The notes under the pieces are model-generated. The model searched no databases. It was not told the DNA's origin and was given only the letters and a program-made list of their open reading frames with translations. Positions 1-9,590 of a DNA stretch of 64,000 nt are shown here, one piece after another (within the stretch, counting starts at the first letter, position 1; the number at the start of each line of letters is the position of its first letter). The position numbers and the translations under genes are program-made. The stretch covers positions 186,001 through 250,000 of the forward strand of contig CP145410.1 in NCBI GenBank assembly GCA_036867785.1, read 5' to 3'. Origin of the DNA: Plasmodiophora brassicae (Eukaryota > Endomyxa: Phytomyxea > Phytomyxea > Plasmodiophorida).

Positions 1-420
1 AGATCAGTCATCTGAGCTATTGCAAGAGCCAATATCAGTGCTGACCACAACGAGAAGGAACGCACGTCCACAGTGCAGCAGCAGCACACTGTGTCAGTTG
101 CTTCACGTTGTGGACTCGTGGATTTCTCAGCGTCGTTTGATCAATCAATGAAGCCGGCTGCGGAGTCCGTCGCGCAGTCCGACTCGTCTGACATTGAGCC
201 GCGGCCCGCGGACAGACGATTCTATAGCGCCGCCCCTAATACTGAGGTTCGCAGCGGATTCGAACCTATCTAATGCCTACGAACCGCAACACACATAGGC
301 CATGGTTCGCTCGTCTTAAACCTTCGTACTTAACGCCCCCTTCACTCTCACACGCGCCATCTTGTCCAACTACCTCAGTCGTGGACGATCGATAGCCATA
401 CTTTCATAGGGTTCATTCAT
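1..420. other. Left edge, no gene recognised
   Basis: This stretch lies 3' of the UTP18 gene, which ends at 421 on the minus strand. The only open frame of note (73-273, plus) has no recognisable motif and no conserved composition. A tandem of the tetramer ATTC sits at the UTP18 stop (about 414-428). I see no RNA gene or repeat. It could hold an exon of a gene beginning outside the window. Confidence 0.4.
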
Positions 421-1830
421 TCATTCATAGCATCCGAGACGGTAAAGCAACACTCTGCCTCGATCGTTTCCAATGGCTAAATGCCTGCTATCAGGGGCGA
501 ATGCAACAGCGGACACGAAATGCAGCGGGGTCTGAGAGGTCGGCCAGGACGGGAACACGGTCCTCGTCGGTACATGCACAATTCGCAGCGCATCCTGCTT
601 CTGGCGAGACGCCATGATGAGCAGATTGCCGTCGTGGTTGAACGTCAGGTGGTCAATAGCTGTTGTAAGCGACATGATGGACTTGACTGGGTTCGGTGCC
701 CCATCAGCGTACAGGTTCACGACTCCCGTGCTGGACCCGGTCGCAACGATGTTCTTCGAATTACCTGCAACAGCCACGCGGGTCGCCTTGACGCATCCGT
801 GATCAGAGAACCGCGTCCTGCACTTTAGGCTGCCGACGTCGAATACGTAAACGTCGCCATCGGCACTGAAAGCCGTCAGTTCCGAGCCATCGCTGGAGAA
901 CGCGACAGATCGAACACTGCCGTTCACACGAACCGTGCCAAGGCACTGCTTCGATTTTGCAGATACAATGGCAACGTAACCGTCCTGGCACAGGAATGCG
1001 ACATGTTTGCCATTAGGCGATGAAACGAACTTGTGGAATGACGAGTCGGGTCGGCCACGAACGCCAGGGACCTTCTCAACAGCACCGCGCTCAATGTCGA
1101 ACGTGTAGAAGAACTTTCGCGGCCCTGACATCCACACCTCGTCGCTACCGACAAACGACGCGCACTGAATCGGCAGGTCAGCAACGTGGACAGACTGGAG
1201 TTTGTTGTTCTGGTGCCCGTCAACGTTGAACAGTCGCAGCGTACGATCCATGCCGGCGGTCAGGAGAAGCTGCCCGTTGCTATGGAAAGCAACGCTTTGG
1301 ACGACGCTTTCCGACACGCCATTAACGTTGGCGTCCTTCAATCGAGCGATACGGAAACTGGTAGTGCCCAGTCGTCCACCGGCGCCACGCGCAAGAAGGG
1401 GCTGCGCGCTACGAAGATATGCATCTTCGTCATCGTCCTCATCAGAAGCACGACCGTTATTGTTCGCCCAGTCTGCGGTCCGGTGAAGCTTCCGGAACTG
1501 GGTTCGAAGACGCTCCACGTATTCTTTGCCTGACACGGTAACCTCGTCCTCTACCTGGCGTAGTTTCCGGTTGCGGGCTGTGCTTGATAAGTCAACGCGC
1601 ACGCATTCGTCATCCTCATCGACCCACGCCGGCTTCTTCTCCAACCTCGTCGCATCCTCCTCGTTACGCCGATCAACATTGTCGGCTACGACATCACCAA
1701 ACAGCTCTTGCTCCAACTGATGCTCAACGAGTTCGTCATAGGAGCGCTTCTCGCCAGCTCGGAGCAGAGCAGGCATGTTTCGGGACAACACGATGCTGGA
1801 TCCCTCACGGAGTCCGCCACGGACTATCAA
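421..1830 (-). CDS. UTP18: U3 snoRNP component UTP18, WD40-repeat protein
   Basis: A 469-residue single-exon reading frame. The first 150 residues are charged and carry the UTP18 signature just before the propeller: KPAWVDEDDE followed about 35 residues later by EYVERLRTQFRKLHRTADWA. From about residue 170 to the end there are WD40 repeats, for example SVAFHSNGQLLLTAGMDRTL and AVAFAPDSRHLAIGNDRGRV. In other eukaryotes UTP18 belongs to the UTP-B subcomplex of the small-subunit processome and helps mature 18S rRNA in the nucleolus. An internal methionine at 1776 (MPALLRAGEKRSYDEL) is an equally plausible start. The gene diverges from TAF12 across about 535 bp. Family assignment is from conserved motifs; U3 association is inferred from family knowledge. 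Confidence 0.88.
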   Translation of the reverse strand: MIVRGGLREGSSIVLSRNMPALLRAGEKRSYDELVEHQLEQELFGDVVADNVDRRNEEDATRLEKKPAWVDEDDECVRVDLSSTARNRKLRQVEDEVTVSGKEYVERLRTQFRKLHRTADWANNNGRASDEDDDEDAYLRSAQPLLARGAGGRLGTTSFRIARLKDANVNGVSESVVQSVAFHSNGQLLLTAGMDRTLRLFNVDGHQNNKLQSVHVADLPIQCASFVGSDEVWMSGPRKFFYTFDIERGAVEKVPGVRGRPDSSFHKFVSSPNGKHVAFLCQDGYVAIVSAKSKQCLGTVRVNGSVRSVAFSSDGSELTAFSADGDVYVFDVGSLKCRTRFSDHGCVKATRVAVAGNSKNIVATGSSTGVVNLYADGAPNPVKSIMSLTTAIDHLTFNHDGNLLIMASRQKQDALRIVHVPTRTVFPSWPTSQTPLHFVSAVAFAPDSRHLAIGNDRGRVLLYRLGCYE

Positions 1831-2365
1831 CCACCGTGACCGTCCGCGAGTTCACAGTCACGCCAATGCAGCAAAAATATGTCGCCTCGCGCCCCTGGTG
1901 CAAAATCCACTTGATCAGACTCGAGAATAGACAACGAAGAAGCAGAGCCATGCTCTTTTGACCGTATTCCTGATCGCCATCACGCAGAGCGCTGGCAAAT
2001 GAGCTGTATAGAGCAGACGTTCTTATATGTCCCTATCAAGAGGTTCTTGACGAGACATGTTCGCTGGCCTGACAGGCCGGAACTGCCAGTAGACCATGTT
2101 CATACTCGCCCGCGACAATAAGCATTACGGTGTCAGTCCAGACTGCTAACTCGAGGTGGCTGGCTGCGTCGGGTTTTCGACCAAACTGGTTCGCTGCTGT
2201 CGCTTGCAGCCAGTGATGGCCTACCCGGTTTGGGGGCGGTGGAAGGGGGGCTCCCAGCCTTTTACTTCGGCAATTGGGGACATGAGGGCCGATCGGCGAT
2301 CAACCAATCAGAAAACGTCACATTCCCGCAGTGTGTTTGCGGACCTTCGCAGTCAGCCGATCACG
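1831..2365. other. Divergent intergenic region between UTP18 and TAF12
   Basis: This 535-bp region separates two genes transcribed outward, so it should hold both promoters. I see no conserved reading frame, clear TATA element or repeat. An open plus-strand frame runs through its right part into TAF12, but its sequence upstream of the TAF12 start is low-complexity and unconserved. Confidence 0.4.
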
Positions 2366-3028
2366 ATGGCGGCGCCGGTGCCCATGTCGGTTGAGGCCAT
2401 GCAGCAGTTGCAGCAGGAGACGGCGCAACGGCGGCAGAGTCTTCAGCAGGCAACGACCCCTGCCAGCGTGTGCCATGTCCCGAATGTCGTTCGAAGAACG
2501 CGTGCGCTCATATCATGTCTTTGTCAGGTGGAGTCCACCCCGCGATATGATGTCCTTTCCGTCGATAAGCTTCGCGAGCTCGTACGCAACGTCGACCCAA
2601 ACGAGCGCCTGGACCCTGAAGTTGAAAACGTACACCTGGCAACCTGTTCCCGGCGTTTTGATGGTGATGATGATAATCTACGTACAGGTACTCCTACAGA
2701 TAGCAGACGAGTTCGTGGACAACGTGGCCACGTTTTCCTGTGCAATTGCAAGGCATCGGAAGTCGTCTACGCTCGATGCGAAAGACGTCCAGTTGTACCT
2801 CGGTATGTCGTTCACTTCGGTTTGCCCCGTCAAGGCATTGCTCGTATCTGAAACCGCCGACTCACAGATCACAGCTGGAACATCCGGGTGCCTGGATACA
2901 CCTCAACGCTGACGCCGCCGATGCGGTTCGACACCCAGCAGCGAAGCCGGCTCTCCCAGACGCGTCTCGCAGCCGTGCAGAGCGCCGCGTCCAACCCTCG
3001 CAAACGCAAGGCGCCCCCTCGGCCATAA
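2366..3028 (+). CDS. TAF12: TFIID subunit TAF12, histone-fold protein
   Basis: Four exons with introns at 2468-2527, 2630-2687 and 2803-2867 give 159 residues; the spliced length is an exact multiple of three. The histone fold is highly conserved: VDPNERLDPEVEN joins VLLQIADEFVDNV and RHRKSSTLDAKDVQLYL, followed by the typical WN..VPGY helix end. The N-terminus is a short glutamine-rich segment and the C-terminus ends in a basic stretch (RKRKAPPRP). TAF12 pairs with TAF4 in TFIID and with ADA1 in SAGA-type complexes. The first intron is a multiple of three and could be read through, but the protein aligns better without it. The start at 2366 is the first ATG giving the Gln-rich leader. Confidence 0.92.
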
Positions 3029-3316
3029 TTCGGCCCACAGACAACCCCTAATGTATCATCCGTTCACACGCCTTCTGCTCGCAGTCATGCTCCCAGCAGA
3101 TAGGGTTCCATCTGTCACTTCTCGCTGGCATCTGCGTTCGGCCACAGGCTCAAACGCACGCTTACCAAGGAAGCAGCCCTGGCAGAACGAACTTGTGAGG
3201 AGTGGCGACGGCAGAAAATGGACCATTGGACGTGGAACGCCGCCAGGGCCACAGGGGGACAGAGCGTCGCAGTCCGAGTGCCGGTTGGACGTCGTGGGCG
3301 ACGGACGACGGGACGG

Positions 3317-4583
3317 ATGTCGCAGGAGTGGTGCACGATCGAGTCCGACCCAGGTTTGCCTCCGCAATCGCAATTCAGGTTCGATGTCTGCTCACGTCTG
3401 GGGCGCTCGGTCCCGCAGGCGTGTTCACTGAGCTGATCGAGAGCTTCGGCGTAAAGGGCGTCCAGGTCGAGGAGCTATACGATCTGAGTCAGGTGTACGA
3501 CCTGCGGCCTGTCTATGGCATGATCTTTCTGTTCAAATGGTATTGCTGTTGTCGCTGTATTCCTATTCGGTTTCGCGCCGTGTGTGTGACAGATTGCTTG
3601 CGGCAGGCGACGAGAGGGTGCCCCGAACACGAGCGCGATGGAGGTCGACGACGTACCGGGCCTGTTCTTCGCCCGACAGGTCATCCAGAACGCGTGCGCG
3701 ACGCAGGCGATCATCTCGGTTCTGCTGAATTCGCCGTCCATCGAACTCGGCGAGGAACTGTCCAACTTCAAATCGTTTACGGTGGACCTGCCACCCGATA
3801 TGCGCGGCTTGTCGCTCGCGTCGGCCGAGACGATCCGCGCGGCGCACAACAGCTTCGGCCGCCCTGAAGCATTCGAACTGCCAGACGTCAAGCCCGACGA
3901 AAAGGAAGAAGACGACGCGTTCCACTTCGTGTCCTTCATCCCGTTCAACGGCAACCTGTACGAACTGGACGGGCTGAAGCCCGCTCCGGTGTGCCATGGA
4001 CCCTGCACCGATGACGACTGGCTCGAGAAGGCCGTCCCCGTCATCCAGGAACGGATCCAGTCGCACTCGCACGAAGAGATTCGCTTCAACTTGAGTACGT
4101 ACATCGTTCTGCGTCTGAGCATGATCGCCGCGCTTGCGTCTAATTCGAATCGCAGTGGCCGTTATCGCCAACCGTCAGGAGCAATGCGGCAAACGACTGA
4201 CAGAGATGGAAGCGCGGCGGCAGGAGGCGGTTGCCCGCTTAAACGGGACGGGCCGGACTGCGAATCGGATCTCCCACGACCTTCCACACGGCAAGGACGA
4301 GCTGGCCGTGGCCGTGTCAGCCATGGATGCAGAGATCGAGCAGCTCAAGGATACCATCGTTGAGGAGAAGCGAAAGTTCGAACGCTGGCATAACGAGAAC
4401 ATGCGCCGCAAGCACAACTACATCCCGTTCGTTTTCAACCTCCTGCGCCAGCTCGCTGACAAGGACCTGCTGACTGGCCTCGTCGACCGGGCCCGCGCGC
4501 AGAGGGACGAACGTCGTGCGGCCGCGGCCGCTGCTGCCCTCGCCGCTGCGTCCTCCAGTGCGTCACAACCGCCGAAGCAATGA
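3317..4583 (+). CDS. UCHL5: Ubiquitin C-terminal hydrolase UCHL5/UCH37
   Basis: Four exons (introns 3354-3418, 3540-3606, 4095-4155) give 357 residues in frame. The peptidase C12 domain starts at residue 1 ([10 protein letters not shown]), with the catalytic cysteine in [18 protein letters not shown], the histidine in [12 protein letters not shown] and the aspartate in LYELDGLK. The C-terminal part is a long helix ([12 protein letters not shown], then [20 protein letters not shown]) leading to the [16 protein letters not shown] segment, which in UCHL5 binds the proteasome receptor RPN13 and INO80. A poly-Ala/Ser tail extends it slightly beyond the human length. An AATAAA-like signal lies near 4622. 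The enzyme trims ubiquitin at the 19S proteasome; all catalytic residues are present. Confidence 0.93.
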
Positions 4584-4634
4584 TGAACAACTGTCACTGT
4601 ACAAACTCACATGTACCGACAGAATAAACGCAGT

Positions 4635-4813
4635 AACGACTGCGAGGACTTGGAGGAACACGACGTGGAACCTGACGCTATTGACGAGAAGGAGATGCGC
4701 CTCGGGAACAAGATCGTTGAGGAGATGGAGCGAAGCGCGCAGAAACAAGGCTGGGCGTCCGCGTCAATAGCTTCAGGTTCCACGTCGTGTTCCTCCAAGT
4801 CCTCGCAGTCGTT
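4635..4813. repeat. 52-bp near-perfect inverted repeat with 75-nt loop
   Basis: The left arm (4635-4686) and right arm (4762-4813) are reverse complements over 52 bases with one mismatch. The 75 nt between them form the loop. The pair lies in the 470-bp space between UCHL5 and the alanyl-tRNA synthetase gene. The arms translate to the same acidic peptide ([13 protein letters not shown]) whichever strand is read, which suggests duplication and inversion of a piece of coding sequence, or a foldback element. No target-site duplication is visible at its ends. Confidence 0.85.
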
Positions 4814-5054
4814 GTCGTCATCACCAGGCGGCGTGCTCCACCTGCATCGCAGGAGCGCTAATGGAGGCGGCTGCAGAGTCAGCGGCGCTGGACCATGTAC
4901 GTTCGTCGCATTGCCCCCCGGAAACGTGTGTGTGCCTGTGGAGCATCAGTGCCCGACGACGGTCGAGAGAGAGAGGGCGTCCCGTCGCGGCATTCGAACG
5001 ATCCCCGTGGGGAGGGGGACGCCGCGCCAAGCGGCTGCATCGTGTCCGTCGGCA

Positions 5055-8000
5055 ATGGCGCTGGCGTTGCGGGTCGTCCGGGGCGGCTGCAGGACGGTCG
5101 GCGACTGCGCCTGGATTCGCAAGGCGTTCCTGGACGAGATGGTCCGGCAGGAGCACGTCGTCGTGCCGTCGTCGTCGCTGGTCCCGCAGCGCGATTCGTC
5201 GCTGCTGTTCACGAATGCGGGCATGGTGCAATTCAAGGTGGGTGGCGCGCGTGTGCGCTCCTGCACATAGGCTGGTGGGGGTGCTGATGCGCGATCGTGG
5301 TCAGGACGTGTTCCTGGGTGCGGAGCCGGTCGCTCCCCGCGTGGCCACGTCGCAGCTGTGCCTTCGTGCCGGCGGGAAGCACAATGACCTGGACAATGTC
5401 GGGCCCAGCCCGCGCCATCACACCTTGTTCGAAATGTTGGGCAACTTCTCGTTCGGCGACTACTTCAAGGCAGAGGCCATCTGGCTGGCATGGGAGGTGC
5501 TGACTCGAGTGTACGTCGTGCGGCGCGTCCTGTACCGTGAGGCGCGCCCATTGATAGTCCACCGCACCAGATTTAAACTGGACCCGGCCCGCCTCAGTGT
5601 CACTGTCCAAGAAGGAGACAGTACGACTGCCGATTTGTGGACCGACGTCTGCAACGTGCCTATGGAACGTATACGATTCGTCGATGACAATTTCTGGTTC
5701 GTGAACGACCTGTCCGCAGGTGGTCGTCGATTAAAGGCCGTTGCGTAGGACGATGGGCAACGGTCCTGGACCGTGCGGTACCTGCACTGAGATATACTGG
5801 GATCTAGGTCCCCACGTCACCGAAGAGGATAGGTCACGTGCCGCGGCTTATCCTGTCGATGGGCGCGGGTACTGACTGCCCAGTAGGTTTCTGGAGATCT
5901 GGAACCTGGTGTTCATGGCTGAATACCAGACGGAGCTCGGGAAATACGAGGAGCTTCCTCGCTGCTGCGTTGACACTGGCATGGGCCTTGAGCGTCTGGC
6001 ATCGGTCCTTCAGGGCGTACCGAGCAATTTTCACATTGACAATATGACGTCGTTGATTAAGGCCATCGAAGAGTTGGCGGTTCGCATCTCAGGTGTGGAT
6101 GGATGCCAGTTTGTACTTGGGGACCGAACGTGAACGCCGTCCCTATAGGAACATCATCGGGACCCCTGACAGAGCGGAACGATTCGTTCACGGCCCTGAA
6201 GGTGATTGCCGACCACTGTCGTGCCATCACGTGCCTCATAGGAGATGGCGTCACCCCGTCGAATAATGTAAGCCGTCATCGACCTGCTCCGTTTGATGGA
6301 ACAGTCCCCGTAACCGTCCCCTGGTAGGGTCGTGGTTATGTCCTGCGCCGCATCATTCGACGAGCACAGCGCTTTGGCGCTCGCCTTGGTGCCCATGGTA
6401 CTCTAATCGCGTCCTGTCATCACCCATGGTTAATGTCAGCTGATTCGTGCCGCCCTCGTTCAGTCCCGTTTCTGCATGAACTCGTGCCGCACGCCGTTAC
6501 ATCCCTGTGTGGAGCAAGGCCTGAGCTACTTCAGGAGGATCGCATGACGCGGGTCCAGACGTGCTTGAAGGCTGAGGAGGAAAACTCCATCGAGTCCCTG
6601 CAGCGTGGGACAACGCTGCTGGAGCATCACTTCGCACGTGGCTCTCGCTACGTCGATGGCGAGACAGCGTTTCGTCTCTACAGCAGCCACGGTTTCCCGA
6701 TCGACCTGACGTCGTTGATCGCGAGCGATCACGGCGCGTCCGTCGACGTTCAGCGCTTCAATACGTTGCTTGAGGAAGAACGCGAAAAGTCACGCGCGAC
6801 GTGGTCCTCAGCGTCTTCTATTCCCGATGACGTTCGCCTGTGGGGTATCAAACCCACAACGGTTGACATTGACTCTGTCAGTGGCCCGTCAATCGTGTCG
6901 GCCGTGTCCAAGGCAGGCTTCGTTGCTATCGACCCGTGTCCTTTCTACGTAGGGTGCGCCGTCTGACCGCCCATCATTGGTAATCTAACGGAGACGTTAG
7001 GCTGAAGGCGGCGGTCAAGTTGGCGACATCGGACACCTATCGCTTCTCGACGGCAAACAAGTGCGAGTCCTCGACACGACCATCCCGTACTCGGGCGGCG
7101 TCGCCCTGTGTATCGACCCGGCCGATCTGGCCGACGTCAGCGTTATTGGGACATCGGTCGTACCCGTTGTCGACCGGCGCCATCGCCAGGATGTGTCCCG
7201 GCACCACACGGCCACACATCTGCTACACTCTGCCCTTCGTTCCGTCCTGGGCTCGTCCGTGACACAGGCCGGGTCGCTCGTCGGTGCCCAGTCGCTCCGG
7301 TTCGATTTCGTCTGCAACGCCCGTTTGACACCCGACAAGGTTCGTGCCGTCGAGGGCCACGTCAACCAGCGCATCGCGAGCGAGGGCGACGTCATCATCG
7401 ACGAAATGACATACGCCGATGCGCTCCAGCAGGGTGCGCTTACTGCGTTCGGCGAGCGCTTCACCGACGACGATATCGTTCGGGTCGTCCTTGCCGGTGG
7501 CGAGTCGTTCGAGCTGTGCTGTGGCACCCATGCCAAGACGCTGGGCGAGCTGTACCCGTTCAAGATCCTGTCGCAGTCGTCGGTGGCCGCCGGCGTTCGA
7601 CGTATCACAGCGGTCTGTGGACGCCCGGCAATCGACAAGGGCGTGGAAGCATTCGACGAGCTGAGCGCCCTTCGGCAAACGCTTGGGGACAATGCGTCTT
7701 CGTCGTCGTCCGTCGGCGATGCGGTCGCTGGTCTCCTGTCGAGGTCGAAGGCGATGGAGCGCGACAACCTGGCCCTGAAGACGCGTCTCGTGCTGGCGGT
7801 GGCCGATCGACGTGCTGTGAATGGCATCGACTACATCGTCTCGTGCGCCGCCGACGTCGACCTGGCCCCGCCCGACCTGAAGCAGATCTGCAAGCGACTC
7901 TCGCAGGCGTCCGTCGTGGCCATCGTGACGGCGACTTCGCTGACTGTCGCCGTCCCCCGTCAGCTGTCGTCCTCGATTAACGCCCGCGACATCGTTCTGC

Positions 8001-8143
8001 AGCTAGCGTCGGGCGCCGGCGGCGGTTCACCATCGTTCGCAAGCGCGTCGCTAACCGCCCCGGTCGACGCCGAACGCCTGTGGGTTGCCCTTGCCACGAC
8101 CCGCACTCTGTCGAACAGTGGGCAGAACGCGACCGGTACATGA
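5055..8143 (+). CDS. AARS: Alanyl-tRNA synthetase
   Basis: Nine exons with introns at 5238-5304, 5511-5570, 5697-5748, 5833-5886, 6093-6148, 6268-6327, 6389-6463 and 6949-7000 give exactly 870 residues. Class II motifs are clear: [65 protein letters not shown] and [15 protein letters not shown]. The tRNA-recognition part has [13 protein letters not shown], and the editing domain has [13 protein letters not shown] and [14 protein letters not shown], giving the expected zinc-binding His/Cys set. A short C-Ala region follows. The arginine-bearing N-terminus ([11 protein letters not shown]) may be a mitochondrial presequence, and the catalytic domain reads more like bacterial or mitochondrial enzymes, so it may serve mitochondria or both compartments; that is inference. 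It charges tRNA-Ala and clears Ser/Gly mischarging. Confidence 0.95.
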
Positions 8144-8423
8144 CTACAGCGACCCTCTCGGGACAGAACTGAACGGTGTGCAATTTGGATCGCGAGTCGC
8201 GTCGCAACGCCGACGCTGGTTGTCGAGATGCTCTCCGTCGATCCTGCCAATGTACCTCCCGGTCGTTCGACGTGTGCGCTTTCGCGTACATTGTAGTATC
8301 CCCTTCCGGTGCTCGCGCTTCTGTGCACCGGATTATGGCTTCGACAGATGGGTGATGGCGCGGTTGAGGGGTTTGGCGAGGTGAACCACGCTCGGGAGGG
8401 ACGATGACGCGTTTCAGTCCAGC

Positions 8424-9167
8424 CTACATGGGGGCCACCTTGTTGCGTTTCTCGACCCAGACGACCTCGCACAGGCTCGCGATGGCCTTCGCCGCCTGGA
8501 GCGCCGACTGTCCATCTGGGCAGCAGTCAGGTGACGGCTTCCACATGGTCAAACACAGGCGCGTTCCACCTGCAACGTCTGCCACCATGCGGTCGTTCGA
8601 GTATTCGCTGGCGATCGTGACGGAGACGCCCTGCTGGGCCAGGGTGGCCTTGTAGTATGCGACCAGCTTGGCCATGTCGCGATCGGGGCTGTCGCACAGC
8701 AGGACAATCAGGCGGGCGGCGGCTTCGGCGGCATCGGGCACATTGGGCGACACCTTCTTGGACAGGTCGACTGGCGCGCACGTCACCGACGGTGCATACT
8801 TCTGCTCCAACGTCGCCAGCTCGGCGCGCGTCAGGCCGAGCACGTATCCGTCGGGAGGTACGTACCTGCTCAGAACGTACGTCAGCACTCGGTAAGCCAG
8901 GGCACCTTGCCCCGCCGCCTACTACCGGGTCAGCTGGCGGCCCAGGTCGGCCTCTATGGATTGTCGCACGGAAACGCGACTGGCTGCGTCGACGCCGGAA
9001 AGGCTGACCAGGTAGACGGCGCGGAACCCGGCGACGAAACACGACGAACCGTCACCGTCATCCAATGCCGTGAACGTTCGCGTCGCGTCCGGCATCGGGC
9101 ACGTGTCGTCGGCGGATGCGCTGAGCGCGACAACGGTAATGGCACCGAGGAGGACCCTACCGGACAT
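8424..9167 (-). CDS. Secreted protein of unknown function, 227 residues
   Basis: Two exons, with an intron at 8866-8925, give 227 residues with length divisible by three. The start at 9167 begins a clear signal peptide (MSGRVLLGAITVVALSASA), then DDTCPMPD. The mature part contains seven or so cysteines, a segment rich in Asp and Val, and an Ala-rich helix near the end (DGQSALQAAKAIASL). I recognise no family. The gene is convergent with alanyl-tRNA synthetase and its 5' region faces the next plus-strand gene. A secreted product in a putative parasite is a candidate effector, but that is only inference. Confidence 0.65.
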
Positions 9168-9590
9168 GATACTGTTGGTTAATGGGACGCGTTCGGAGGT
9201 CATCGCCGGCGTACCGCCCAACAGGTATCGGCATCCGACGAAATCGCGATCGGCCACCTCGACGGATTGGTCAACGACTGAACGGTGTTCTGGAAGCGGA
9301 CACGAGTGGAGGACATCGGCGGCGAGCGGTTCTAGATTCCGCAGGTCGATCATGGCTGGTACTGTCACTTGGAGATCCTCCGACCGCGTCTATCGTTCCA
9401 CGTCTGGTGTGGGTTTATTTAACTCCCGCGCCTGCCGTTTCCCACCTGAGCAATTTTTACCCCACCGATTGTTCGTCGCGGAAGAGCGCGACTGCAGGAA
9501 CTGCACAGGCCGCGTCAGGCGGTGACGTGCACTAAATCGAGGCGCCGGCAGTCTCCGTCCGCATTCCCGGACGGCCGTCGTCGTCGTGAG

